From positions 1 to 36,651 of the forward strand of contig JAEDGF010000011.1 of NCBI GenBank assembly GCA_016297645.1: a stretch of 36,651 bases of DNA, in the 5' to 3' direction. Source of the DNA: Clostridiaceae bacterium (GTDB lineage: Bacteria; Bacillota; Clostridia; Oscillospirales; Acutalibacteraceae). Positions 7,376 through 15,278 of the stretch are shown here, in pieces (positions within the stretch are counted from its first letter, which is position 1; each line of letters opens with the position of its first letter). A model generated the notes under the pieces. The model was not told the origin of the DNA and did not search any database. It saw only the letters and a list, made by a program, of their open reading frames with translations. The position numbers and the translations under genes are program-made.

Positions 7376-9745
7376 TTATTTTTTTACTACATCAAAGTTC
7401 AGTACCTGTTCGCCCATTCCCTGTGCGGACACGGTTACTGTCGCAGTACCGCTCTTACCTATCGTGCGTATCCAAAATGCACGGTCGCCGCCTATAAGAG
7501 CAAACGTATCGGGTCCGATAAGCTTTGCTGCGCCCCCGACCTTAACCGAAACGGCATTGTTTGCGAACGGAACCTGATTTCCGTTTTGGTCTACCGCACG
7601 AAGCTCAACACGGGTAACATCGTATGTTGTGTCCTCGGTAAGGGTCATGCTGTCGGCTTTGACGGAAAGAGAAAGGCTGTTTACGGCGGTGCGCGTTATT
7701 GATTTAACGAGCTTGCCGTCCTTATATCCGTCATATCTGTAAGTAACCTGCTCATTGCCCCAGTTTGCGAAATACTTTGTGACAATGTTATATATCTGCG
7801 AGAATTTCATTCTGCCGTGAAGATAAGCATAGACGATTTCCGCGTAATGCTGCGGAGGCATGATGTAACCGTAGGTGGTAGCCGCAATAAGCGCCTTTTT
7901 GAGTGCGGAAGCGGTAACCGGATCAAGTCCGTCCTCCGTTTCGAGCGAATCGCCTATATAATCCGCAGGTGACACGGGCGGATGAGGAAGGTTCGGGAAC
8001 GACTTGTAATCGGGGTACGCGGTGGAGGTATGCTTTCCGTTTTTGAAAACCTCGATATAATCGCAGTTTGTAAAAATGTAGGTTTTGCCGATTATTGCGC
8101 CGGGGTACTCGCCGACATCCATTGCGGAGGACGACTCCATGACCGGGAATGCGTCCTGCTGTGACGCGTATACGGACGCAGCAAGCTTAGGCACGCGGAA
8201 CATATCGGTCACACCGTGATAGCATATTCTGTCGCCGCTGCCGAAATCCTTGTGAGTATTATAGTCAGCCATACACCAGCCCGTTGCACCGCTTATGCGT
8301 TTCGAACCGAAGGCGGCATTCTGCACACGGGCGTGACGCACTGCGTGTTCGCGGCGTATCTCCTCACGGTCGAAGCTCTTTGTGGGGTACATATGACCGT
8401 TATGCTCCGTGACAAGATACGGCGGAGTGATTCCGCAGACAATAAACGACGGGAGCAGTTTTATAAATGAACCGGAGTGCGAGAAATCGTTAAAGGTGTA
8501 AACATCTTCAAGCAGATGGCTGCGGGGGAAATTTCTCACGCCGCCTGTCTGACGAGTGGGATCGAGTGCGTGAGCCGCCGCATTTGTTTTTGCATAAAAC
8601 TCATCGCAATCGCCGCCTTCATTGACACGAACACCCCAAAGAACAATACACGGGTGGCTGCGGTCGCGCTTTACCATGGCTTTGACATTTTCAAGGCAAA
8701 CATCTCTCCACTCGCCTTCGCCGAGATACTGCCAGCTGGGCATTTCGGTGAACACAAGCAGTCCTATTTCGTCGCAGCGGTCGATAAAATGAACGGAATC
8801 GGGATAATGCGCCGTTCTTACGAAGTTGCAGCCGAGACGGTATTTAAGAAGATCGGCGTCCGCTTTCTGTGCGGAAGCAGGCATTGCATTGCCGACATAG
8901 GGATAGCTCTGGTGACGGTTAAGTCCGACAAGCTTGATTTTCCTGCCGTTGAGCATAAAACCGGTACGGGTAAACTTCGCTTCACGGAAACCGAAACGGC
9001 GTTCGAATACATCCGAACCGAACGAAATTCTGAGAGTGTAGAGTTTGGGAGAATCGATATCCCACAGCTCCACCCCCGTTACTTTCATGCGTGCTCTGAT
9101 AACTTTGCCCTCAAACTCGGCGGTTCTCTTTTTAAGGCACTTTTCGCCGTCGAGAAGCTCAACTGTATAGCTGCCCTTTGCCGAATCGCTGAAAGTGATA
9201 TCGGCTTCAACCGTCTTTTCCGGATTCAAAGCCTCCGGAGTCTTGACAAATACATCTTCAATATATGTCTTTTCGGTTATTTCGAGAGAAACCTCTCTGT
9301 AAATACCGCCGTAGCACAGATAGTCCACCATGTTGCCGAACGGCGGCATATCGCTGCGCTCGGTAGAATCTATCATAACGGCAAGCGTATTATTTGATTT
9401 GTTGCAAAATCCGGTTATTTCAAGACGAAACGGTGTGTAACCGTCCTTGTGTTCGCCGACAAATTTCCCGTTAAGAAATACGCGGGCATAGTTCGCAGCT
9501 CCGGCAAAATTTATGAATATACGCCTGTCGTTCTGAAAAGCCTCGGACGGCAGCTTGAACTGTTTACGGTAGCAGCTTATGAATTGATAGCTTTTTTCAT
9601 CAAAATAGTTATAAGGGAGTTCCTTTACCGTGTGCGGAATGTCAACTTTTTCGAAAGATGAATCATCAAACGACGGTTTGGTCATTTCCTCCGTAAAGGA
9701 TTCCGTAAATTTCCAATTAAAGTTCAGGTCGATAAACTTACGCAT
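7376..9745 (-). CDS. Glycoside hydrolase family 2 enzyme (beta-galactosidase-like)
   Basis: This protein of about 789 residues has the GH2 layout: an N-terminal jelly-roll sugar-binding domain with C-Y-R-K and G-G-I-Y-R-E-V-S motifs, an immunoglobulin-like domain, and a TIM barrel starting near G-L-N-R-H-Q. A bacterial Ig-like tail follows. The likely acid/base is Glu376 in a V-N-E-G-G-D context, and the likely nucleophile is Glu447 in T-E-H-N-G-H. There is no signal peptide, so it should act in the cytoplasm on imported oligosaccharides. An in-frame ATG exists 24 bases upstream, but AGGAG is eight bases before the ATG at 9745. The gene is monocistronic and divergent from guaB. GH2 also includes beta-glucuronidases and mannosidases, so the exact sugar is open. 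Confidence 0.9.
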   Translation of the reverse strand: MRKFIDLNFNWKFTESFTEEMTKPSFDDSSFEKVDIPHTVKELPYNYFDEKSYQFISCYRKQFKLPSEAFQNDRRIFINFAGAANYARVFLNGKFVGEHKDGYTPFRLEITGFCNKSNNTLAVMIDSTERSDMPPFGNMVDYLCYGGIYREVSLEITEKTYIEDVFVKTPEALNPEKTVEADITFSDSAKGSYTVELLDGEKCLKKRTAEFEGKVIRARMKVTGVELWDIDSPKLYTLRISFGSDVFERRFGFREAKFTRTGFMLNGRKIKLVGLNRHQSYPYVGNAMPASAQKADADLLKYRLGCNFVRTAHYPDSVHFIDRCDEIGLLVFTEMPSWQYLGEGEWRDVCLENVKAMVKRDRSHPCIVLWGVRVNEGGDCDEFYAKTNAAAHALDPTRQTGGVRNFPRSHLLEDVYTFNDFSHSGSFIKLLPSFIVCGITPPYLVTEHNGHMYPTKSFDREEIRREHAVRHARVQNAAFGSKRISGATGWCMADYNTHKDFGSGDRICYHGVTDMFRVPKLAASVYASQQDAFPVMESSSAMDVGEYPGAIIGKTYIFTNCDYIEVFKNGKHTSTAYPDYKSFPNLPHPPVSPADYIGDSLETEDGLDPVTASALKKALIAATTYGYIMPPQHYAEIVYAYLHGRMKFSQIYNIVTKYFANWGNEQVTYRYDGYKDGKLVKSITRTAVNSLSLSVKADSMTLTEDTTYDVTRVELRAVDQNGNQVPFANNAVSVKVGGAAKLIGPDTFALIGGDRAFWIRTIGKSGTATVTVSAQGMGEQVLNFDVVKK

Positions 9746-9914
9746 TGCAGATTCTCCTTTGCTTAACAAACGGACTTTTGTTTTATTTTAACATAATATC
9801 GGAAAACCCGCAATAGAAATATTATTTTTGATTTGGAAAATGAACACGCGAAAACAAAGTTGTTCAAAAAATTTTCCATGTTTTTACGGAAACCTGTTTT
9901 TATTAAATTCATGA

Positions 9915-9943
9915 TTGACCGCGCAAGCCGTTTGTGTTAAAAT
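9915..9943 (+). promoter_or_regulatory. Promoter of guaB
   Basis: TTGACC (9915-9920) and TAAAAT (9938-9943) are spaced by exactly 17 bases, about 40 bases before the guaB start. Confidence 0.75.
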
Positions 9944-9984
9944 GACCAAAATATATCAAAAAAATCGGGAAGGCGGTTGAACAC

Positions 9985-11490
9985 ATGGCAACTTTTATTA
10001 CAGAACCCTCACACACTTTCAGCGAATATCTTCTCATTCCCGGATACACCTCCGAAAAATGTATTCCGGACAATGTTTCTCTCAAAACACCGCTTGTTAA
10101 GTATAAAAAAGGCGAAGAACCTTCTATTTCACTCAACATACCTATGGTTTCTGCCATAATGCAGTCGGTTTCGAACGATACACTCGCTATCGCACTGGCA
10201 AAGGAAGGCGGAATGTCATTCATTTACGGTTCACAGAGCATTGCGGACGAAGCAGCAATGGTTGCACGCGTCAAAGGCTATAAGGCAGGCTTTGTTGTAA
10301 GTGCATCAAACCTCACGCCCGACAACACTCTTGCTGATGTTCTCGCATTAAAGGAAAAAAACGGTTTCTCAACGGTCGCCGTGACCGCCGACGGCTCTCC
10401 TACCGGAAAGCTCCTCGGCATCGTCACCAGCAGAGATTACCGCGTGAGCAGAATGGCTCCGGACATTAAAGTATCGGAATTCATGACGCCCCTCGAAAAG
10501 CTGATAACCGCCCCGGCTGAAACCACACTCAAAGAAGCAAACGATATCATTTGGGAACACAAGCTCAACTCCCTTCCGATAATAGACAGCGCAGGAAACA
10601 TGATGTACTTCGTTTTCCGCAAGGACTACTCCTCGCATAAAAAACACCCCAATGAGCTTCTCGACAGCGACAAGCGTTTTATGACCGGTGCAGGTATCAA
10701 CACTCGCGACTATGCGGAGCGCGTTCCCGCACTCGTAAATGCCGGCGCAGATGTATTGTGCATCGACTCCTCCGAAGGATACAGCTGCTGGCAGAAAAAC
10801 ACCATCGCATTCATCAGAGAAAAATACGGCGACACCGTTAAAGTCGGCGCGGGAAATGTTGTCGACAAAGATGGATTTTTATTCCTTGCCGAAGCCGGTG
10901 CCGATTTTATAAAGGTCGGAATAGGCGGCGGTTCGATATGCATAACGCGTGAAACAAAGGGTATCGGACGCGGTCAGGCATCCGCCCTTATAGATGTAGT
11001 CGAAGCACGCAATGAATACTATGAAAAGACGGGAATATATATCCCCGTCTGCTCCGACGGCGGAATCGTTTTCGATTATCATATCACCCTTGCTCTTGCA
11101 ATGGGGGCAGACTTCGTAATGCTCGGCAGATATTTTGCACGCTTTGACGAAAGCCCCACAAACAAACTCTTTATAAACGGCGCATATGTTAAGGAATACT
11201 GGGGCGAAGGCTCCAACAGAGCGCGCAACTGGCAGCGCTACGACCTCGGCGGCAGCACAAAGCTCTCGTTTGAAGAAGGCGTTGACTCATATGTAACATA
11301 TGCCGGTTCCCTTCATGACAATGTCGAAAAGAGCCTTTACAAAGTGAAATCGACCATGTGCAACTGCGGCGTGCTATCGATACCGGAGCTGCACGAAAAC
11401 GCAAAGCTCACACTTGTTTCGGCAACGAGCATTGTTGAGGGCGGCTACCACGATGTCACACTCAAAACCACATCTACCACCGGTGCGTAA
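9985..11490 (+). CDS. guaB: IMP dehydrogenase, Tritrichomonas-like type
   Basis: IMP dehydrogenase oxidises IMP to XMP with NAD, the first committed step of GMP synthesis. The 501-residue protein has a TIM barrel interrupted by a CBS-domain pair at about 100-215. The catalytic loop is G-G-G-S-I-C-I-T with Cys319. The mobile flap holds R-A-R-N-W-Q-R-Y, placing Arg418 and Tyr419 exactly where the Tritrichomonas foetus enzyme has its catalytic dyad, as I recall its numbering. The flap lacks the G-Y-R-G-M-G-S context of common bacterial GuaB. The gene has its own promoter and terminator. No purine operon partner is adjacent. Confidence 0.93.
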   Translation: MATFITEPSHTFSEYLLIPGYTSEKCIPDNVSLKTPLVKYKKGEEPSISLNIPMVSAIMQSVSNDTLAIALAKEGGMSFIYGSQSIADEAAMVARVKGYKAGFVVSASNLTPDNTLADVLALKEKNGFSTVAVTADGSPTGKLLGIVTSRDYRVSRMAPDIKVSEFMTPLEKLITAPAETTLKEANDIIWEHKLNSLPIIDSAGNMMYFVFRKDYSSHKKHPNELLDSDKRFMTGAGINTRDYAERVPALVNAGADVLCIDSSEGYSCWQKNTIAFIREKYGDTVKVGAGNVVDKDGFLFLAEAGADFIKVGIGGGSICITRETKGIGRGQASALIDVVEARNEYYEKTGIYIPVCSDGGIVFDYHITLALAMGADFVMLGRYFARFDESPTNKLFINGAYVKEYWGEGSNRARNWQRYDLGGSTKLSFEEGVDSYVTYAGSLHDNVEKSLYKVKSTMCNCGVLSIPELHENAKLTLVSATSIVEGGYHDVTLKTTSTTGA

Positions 11491-11540
11491 AAAATAAGAA
11501 GAGAGCTTTTATATAACGGCTCTCCAATGATAAATCAAAA

Positions 11541-11574
11541 AAGAAGTCGGCTTTTCGGTCGGCTTCTTCTTTTT
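11541..11574. terminator. Bidirectional terminator after guaB
   Basis: An 11-pair stem begins AAGAAGTCGG and closes with GGCTTCTT, including G-T pairs, around a short T-rich loop. A-rich DNA precedes it and T-rich DNA follows, so it can also end the DUF896 transcript from the other side. A weaker GAGAGC/GCTCTC hairpin stands at 11501-11525. Confidence 0.75.
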
Positions 11575-11614
11575 CATTCTTTTAAATCAATCTTTTTCCG
11601 AGTCTGAAATTTTT

Positions 11615-11845
11615 TCAGTCGTTTTCGTCGGATTTTTTCTTTTTAAGGTCTGTAAGCTTCTGTTTTGTTCCGTCCGGGCGAAGAAGAACGGTATTGTCAA
11701 GCTGACTGCGAAGCGACGCTCTATATGCGTCTATGTACTCCTGCCTGAGAGTCGCCTGTTCCTCCTTTTCCTCGGGAGTAAGACCGGCTGCCTTCGATTT
11801 TCTCGCAAGAGCGTTTATTCTTTCAATTTTTTCCTGTGTGATCAT
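11615..11845 (-). CDS. DUF896 (YnzC/UPF0291) family small protein
   Basis: This 76-residue protein matches the DUF896 family of small Firmicutes proteins, two helices followed by a basic tail. The N-terminal pattern is I-x-R-I-N-A-L-A-R-K-S-K, then G-L-T-P-E-E-K-E-E-Q, L-R-Q-E-Y-I-D-A-Y-R, and a D-G-T-K-Q-K-L turn. The function is unknown; Bacillus subtilis YnzA/YnzC lie in stress and SOS-linked settings. The start overlaps the stop of the upstream phosphatase gene by four bases, so the two are translated together. Confidence 0.9.
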   Translation of the reverse strand: MITQEKIERINALARKSKAAGLTPEEKEEQATLRQEYIDAYRASLRSQLDNTVLLRPDGTKQKLTDLKKKKSDEND

Positions 11846-12558
11846 TGGTTATCCTCCTCCGGTGTATAAAAGCCTTCAAATTCCGCCGGGTCAATGGGAA
11901 TATCCCAGTTGACCTCATCTTCTTCCTCTTCGTCGTCACCGTCCGGCACTGTGGGCACTTCGTAAAGCGCCTCGCATTTACCTGTATTGGACCATATCGA
12001 CGGCGTAACTACAAGCGTATATCCGCAGCCGCTCGGGGTAAGCCATTCGTGCATGGGGCGTTCGGGAAGTGCAAACATCTGCATGATCGTCATTATAACA
12101 CCGCCGTGTGTGATGACCGCAGTATCACCCACACCCGTTTTTATAAGCCCCGAAACCAGCTCAAAAAAACAGCTGCAAACGCGTTTCTGAAACGCTTCGT
12201 TCGTTTCTCCGTACGGTGCGCCTGCGTCCGCTTTGCCGGAAAGCCATTCGGTAAAAGCCGGGTCGGTACGCAGCTCGTCCGCCGTTTGGTTCTCGAATTC
12301 ACCGAAATCATACTCGTTAAGCCCGTCTAAAATAAGCGGCTTTGAATCGGGATAGAGAATTTTTGCCGTTTCTATGCACCTGTTCATTGGACTGGTGATA
12401 ACAACATCGGCGCGAGGATAAATAGCGCGGCTTTTCAGGTCTTTGAGCTGTTTTATGCCTTCATCCGTAAGCATAACATCTGTCTGACCAATGTATTTGC
12501 CCTCCGTGCTGCCCTCTGAGAGACCGTGTCTAATCAAATGTATTTTGAAAGTTTTCAT
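11842..12558 (-). CDS. Histidine phosphatase (phosphoglycerate-mutase-like) superfamily protein
   Basis: The 238-residue protein has the R-H-G motif with catalytic His11, and a second histidine in the V-I-T-H-G-G motif. A conserved Glu (N-E-Y-D-F-G-E-F-E region) lies between them, as in cofactor-dependent phosphatases such as CobC, PhoE and YhfR. The C-terminus is strongly acidic (E-E-E-E-D-E-V). The upstream open frame extends further, but M-K-T-F-K-I at 12558 is the start that follows AGAGGT and puts the RHG motif in its usual place. It is divergent from an XRE regulator and forms an operon with the DUF896 gene. The substrate is unknown. Confidence 0.88.
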   Translation of the reverse strand: MKTFKIHLIRHGLSEGSTEGKYIGQTDVMLTDEGIKQLKDLKSRAIYPRADVVITSPMNRCIETAKILYPDSKPLILDGLNEYDFGEFENQTADELRTDPAFTEWLSGKADAGAPYGETNEAFQKRVCSCFFELVSGLIKTGVGDTAVITHGGVIMTIMQMFALPERPMHEWLTPSGCGYTLVVTPSIWSNTGKCEALYEVPTVPDGDDEEEEDEVNWDIPIDPAEFEGFYTPEEDNQ

Positions 12559-12581
12559 TTTAACCTCTGCAATTTGAATTG

Positions 12582-12610
12582 TTGACATTAAGTTATACAT
12601 ATAGTATAAT
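12582..12610 (+). promoter_or_regulatory. Consensus sigma-A promoter of the XRE regulator gene
   Basis: TTGACA (12582-12587) and TATAAT (12605-12610) are both perfect and spaced by 17 bases. It lies 110 bases before the regulator start and overlaps a candidate promoter on the other strand. Confidence 0.88.
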
Positions 12611-12621
12611 TTACTTTGCAA
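12592..12621 (-). promoter_or_regulatory. Candidate divergent promoter for the phosphatase-DUF896 operon
   Basis: On the minus strand TTGCAA (12616-12621) and TATAAC (12592-12597) are spaced by 18 bases. The boxes interleave with the consensus promoter on the plus strand, so the two polymerases would compete and a repressor could control both. Confidence 0.5.
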
Positions 12622-12718
12622 TGCTGTATTGTCCGCCAGTGTCGCAATACGACGAAGGACAGTATGCATTTATAACAAGTATACAACCAAATCAATCAAT
12701 AATCAAGAGGTAACGAAT

Positions 12719-13279
12719 ATGAGCGCCGAATTTTCTTCAAAGCTTCTTTTACTGAGGCAAAATGCCGGTCTTTCACAAAAGCAGGCTGCCGCCGATTTAG
12801 GAATATCTCAGGCACTTTTATCGCATTACGAAAAAGGAATACGGGAATGTCACCTTGACTTTGCAGTAAAAGCAGCTGAATACTACAATGTTTCCACCGA
12901 TTATATGCTCGGCGCAAGCTCGGCAAAAAAGACGGACGCATTGACGGACGGAGCGGAGCTGCAAACCGACAGAAAGCCGTCTGTTCTTACAACGCTGCGC
13001 GCAATAATAAAGCTGTCGGAGGAAGCTGAAAGCATCGGCGATGAAAATGAAAATTTCTTTTCCGACTTCTTCTCGCTGTGCGTAAAAAAATATCTTTTGG
13101 CTACACATCCGGACGGCGGGAAGTCCTCCGGCTTGTGCGATCTCGTTTTATCCGACCTTTCCGCCGAAAAAATAACGGACGAAGCTCTTTTCGGCGATCA
13201 GCGTGAGTCGGAATGCGTAAACACCACGGAAGGACGCGCGGATTCACTGTTAAAACAATACTTCAACACTGCTCTTTGA
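12719..13279 (+). CDS. XRE-family helix-turn-helix transcriptional regulator
   Basis: The 186-residue protein has an N-terminal Cro/CI-type helix-turn-helix at about residues 5-60: L-R-Q-N-A-G-L-S-Q-K-Q-A-A, then L-G-I-S-Q-A-L-L-S-H-Y-E-K-G. The remaining part is helical and acidic and matches no family I know. AGAGGT precedes the ATG at 12719; the open frame begins earlier without support. Transcription comes from a consensus promoter that overlaps the divergent phosphatase promoter, which suggests autoregulation and control of the neighbour. The regulated signal is unknown. Confidence 0.88.
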   Translation: MSAEFSSKLLLLRQNAGLSQKQAAADLGISQALLSHYEKGIRECHLDFAVKAAEYYNVSTDYMLGASSAKKTDALTDGAELQTDRKPSVLTTLRAIIKLSEEAESIGDENENFFSDFFSLCVKKYLLATHPDGGKSSGLCDLVLSDLSAEKITDEALFGDQRESECVNTTEGRADSLLKQYFNTAL

Positions 13280-13303
13280 TAATAGTTTCGCCTTTTTAAA
13301 AAT

Positions 13304-13363
13304 AAAAAAACTGTCGGATTCCCCATCGTAACAAAACAAATTTACGGAATCCGGCAGTTTATT
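13304..13363 (-). terminator. Terminator of the spoVA-type operon
   Basis: On the minus strand ACTGCCGGATTCC pairs with GGAATCCGACAGT with one mismatch, followed by seven T residues. On the plus strand only a short T run follows, so it mainly serves the spoVA side but may also end the XRE gene. Confidence 0.75.
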
Positions 13364-13379
13364 TGCGAACTGCAGCCGT

Positions 13380-13538
13380 TTACTTTTTTATGATTCTCAC
13401 GATATCCATCACCGTAACGGCAGCGGCGGCTACACCGACTGCGGCGCTTATAAATTTCACAGTTTTAACGGTCTTTCCGGCAAAATTTATCAAGCGCACA
13501 TCACGCGAAATGGCGTTTAAGACAAGTTGATTTTTCAT
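13380..13538 (-). CDS. Small predicted membrane protein (52 aa) at the end of the spoVAC-spoVAD operon
   Basis: The ORF begins with ATG at 13538, five bases after the spoVAD stop, and AAAGGA at that stop supports translation. The peptide starts M-K-N-Q-L-V-L-N-A-I-S-R-D, is basic in its middle part, and has one hydrophobic stretch of about 20 residues rich in Ala and Val (F-I-S-A-A-V-G-V-A-A-A-A-V), ending I-I-K-K. It would make a single-pass membrane protein. I do not recognise a family. It occupies the place where spoVAE usually follows spoVAD and ends before a strong terminator, so it is part of that operon. Confidence 0.7.
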   Translation of the reverse strand: MKNQLVLNAISRDVRLINFAGKTVKTVKFISAAVGVAAAAVTVMDIVRIIKK

Positions 13539-13543
13539 ATATA

Positions 13544-14548
13544 TTATCCTTTCTTCGACAAAAGAACGGCGTGGGCAATTCCGGGCACGGTATCACCCTG
13601 TAATGCGCTGAGGGGCGACATCAGTGCGCCTGTTCCGATAAACAGAACATTATCGGTTTCTCCGTTTAATATTTGTTTTCGTATATATGAGGCAACCACA
13701 CTTGCCGAACAGCCGCAGCCCGAACCGCCGCAATGAACATCCTGCGCGGCAGCGTCGAAAATGAGATTGCCGCAATCCGCCTGCACGCCGGAGATATCAA
13801 TAGAGTATTCTTCTTTGAGAAGCTGCGTCATAAGCTCACTGCCGACCTTACCGAGATCGCCTGTCAGTATCATTCCGTAATCGGACGGCGAAGTATTTGT
13901 TTCCTGCAAGAATGCCGCAGCCGTGTCAACCGCGGCAGGAGCCATTACCGCACCGAAGTTTGTAGCGTCGGTTACTCCCCTGTCGCAAATCTTGCCGATC
14001 ATTACTTTCTTTACGCACACACCCTCAAATGCGTTTCCGAGAATGCAGGTACCCGCGCCCGAAACAGTACGCTGCGCCGTGGGTGGACGCTGAGAGCCGT
14101 ATTCAAGCGGCATTCTGAACTGTTTTTCCGCAGAACAGAAATGCGAGGAGGCCTCCGCCGCCGCATAGTCGTAAATATTTCTGTCGACCGTAAGTGCGGC
14201 AAGAGCCAAACCGAGCGCAAAGGTAGAACAAGCCCCGAAAAGCCCGGCAAAAGGAATATTGAAGTCTTTCATGCCGAAGGCACTCGGAGTACACTGGTTG
14301 ACAAGGTCACCGCCGAAAGCTATCTCGATATCGGACGGCGTCAAACCGCTTTTTACTATTGCAATATCCATTGCTTTTTTGCAGAGAGCTTTTTCGGCAG
14401 ACTCCCATGTGCTTTCCCCCATTCCGTCGTTTGTAAAAATGTAGTCAAAATGCTGAGAGAGAGGACCTTCCCCCTCCGTTTTTCCGACAACTCCGGCAGC
14501 ACCGACAATAACCGGCATTGTTATAAGGTCAATAACCCTTTTCTTCAT
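13544..14548 (-). CDS. spoVAD: Stage V sporulation protein AD
   Basis: The 334-residue protein has the thiolase-like fold of SpoVAD, the dipicolinic-acid-binding protein of the SpoVA channel in the spore inner membrane. Family landmarks are F-G-G-D-L-x-N-Q near residue 95, G-x-C-S-T-F-A-L with the thiolase-type cysteine, and the C-terminal G-G-S-G-C-G-C-S-A and G-T-G-A-L-M-S-P. The start at 14548 is preceded by a G-rich ribosome binding site lying within the end of spoVAC; upstream GTG and TTG codons in frame are less likely. Length is close to the Bacillus protein. SpoVAC is immediately upstream; no spoVAE is seen in this operon. Confidence 0.95.
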   Translation of the reverse strand: MKKRVIDLITMPVIVGAAGVVGKTEGEGPLSQHFDYIFTNDGMGESTWESAEKALCKKAMDIAIVKSGLTPSDIEIAFGGDLVNQCTPSAFGMKDFNIPFAGLFGACSTFALGLALAALTVDRNIYDYAAAEASSHFCSAEKQFRMPLEYGSQRPPTAQRTVSGAGTCILGNAFEGVCVKKVMIGKICDRGVTDATNFGAVMAPAAVDTAAAFLQETNTSPSDYGMILTGDLGKVGSELMTQLLKEEYSIDISGVQADCGNLIFDAAAQDVHCGGSGCGCSASVVASYIRKQILNGETDNVLFIGTGALMSPLSALQGDTVPGIAHAVLLSKKG

Positions 14549-14556
14549 TTTTTTGT

Positions 14557-15021
14557 TCACCCCCTGCAAAAGCAATAATAAATAAGCCCGTAGAGCGACG
14601 CTGCCGCACTGCCGTATACAATAACCGGTCCGGCAATCGAAAACATTTTTACCGCAGTGCCGGTTATATGCCCTTCCGTAGCAAATTCTATTGCAGGCGC
14701 AGCGACTGAATTCGCAAATCCTGTTATAGGAACAACAGTACCCGCTCCGGCGTGCTTTGCGATCTTATCGAACACACCGATGCCGGTCAATGCGGCTGTT
14801 ATGACGATCAAAGTAACGGAAACACCGGCAGCGCAGTTTTTCTCGGAAACTCCGAGACTTTTGTATAAATTGAACAGCATTTCGCCGATAAGACAAATAA
14901 GTCCGCCGAAGAAAAATGCCTTCGCGCAGTCTTTTACGATAGGTGAACCGGGGGAAACCTCTTTGACTTTTTTATCATACTTAATTTCCGCTTCCGTTTT
15001 TATTTTTTTGTTTTTTCCCAC
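14557..15021 (-). CDS. spoVAC: Stage V sporulation protein AC
   Basis: The protein is about 154 residues, close to Bacillus SpoVAC. It has a charged N-terminus and several hydrophobic segments. Family stretches include G-S-P-I-V-K-D-C-A-K-A-F, G-G-L-I-C-L-I-G-E and P-I-T-G-F-A-N-S-V. SpoVAC is a mechanosensitive membrane subunit of the dipicolinic acid channel of spores. The open frame extends upstream, but the GTG at 15021, preceded by GAAAGGA, gives the family length and is the best start. Spacing from that site is long (about 12 bases), so the start is not certain. It is the first gene of an operon with spoVAD. Confidence 0.92.
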   Translation of the reverse strand: MGKNKKIKTEAEIKYDKKVKEVSPGSPIVKDCAKAFFFGGLICLIGEMLFNLYKSLGVSEKNCAAGVSVTLIVITAALTGIGVFDKIAKHAGAGTVVPITGFANSVAAPAIEFATEGHITGTAVKMFSIAGPVIVYGSAAASLYGLIYYCFCRG

Positions 15022-15223
15022 TGCAAAATCAAATCCTTTCACGGATATATCTTTCGCAGAATAAATAAAAAAATACGGCAAAAAAAACAAATGAGATGTT
15101 GAAGGCAAAAATTAAAAATAACGAATAACAGCCTTACGAAAACGAAAGACGGCAGCATATGCAAAACAGAAAAAAAGCAAACGGCAGCACGAAAGAATTA
15201 AAATCGAAAGCAAAAGGCGGCAA

Positions 15224-15259
15224 ACAAAAAAAGCCGCAAAAATAAAATACGGCTTTTCG
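15224..15259 (-). terminator. Terminator after the sugar isomerase gene
   Basis: On the minus strand AAGCCG and CGGCTT pair around an AT-rich loop and a run of seven T residues follows. It lies about 20 bases after the isomerase stop codon. The remaining DNA up to 15022 shows no gene that I can support. Confidence 0.7.
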
Positions 15260-15278
15260 AAAAGTATGTATTTGTTTT

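Noticed and set aside
8477..9397. A 306-codon plus-strand open frame opposite the GH2 gene
   Set aside because: It is the antisense shadow of a clear GH2 enzyme and shows no protein family features.
13733..14578. A 281-codon plus-strand open frame opposite spoVAD
   Set aside because: Antisense shadow of spoVAD; the product is arginine-rich and has no recognisable domain.
15158..15244. A 28-codon, lysine-rich plus-strand ORF between spoVAC and the sugar isomerase, resembling a tiny basic spore protein
   Set aside because: No convincing ribosome binding site or sporulation promoter, and it runs through the isomerase terminator hairpin, so it is probably chance in A-rich DNA.
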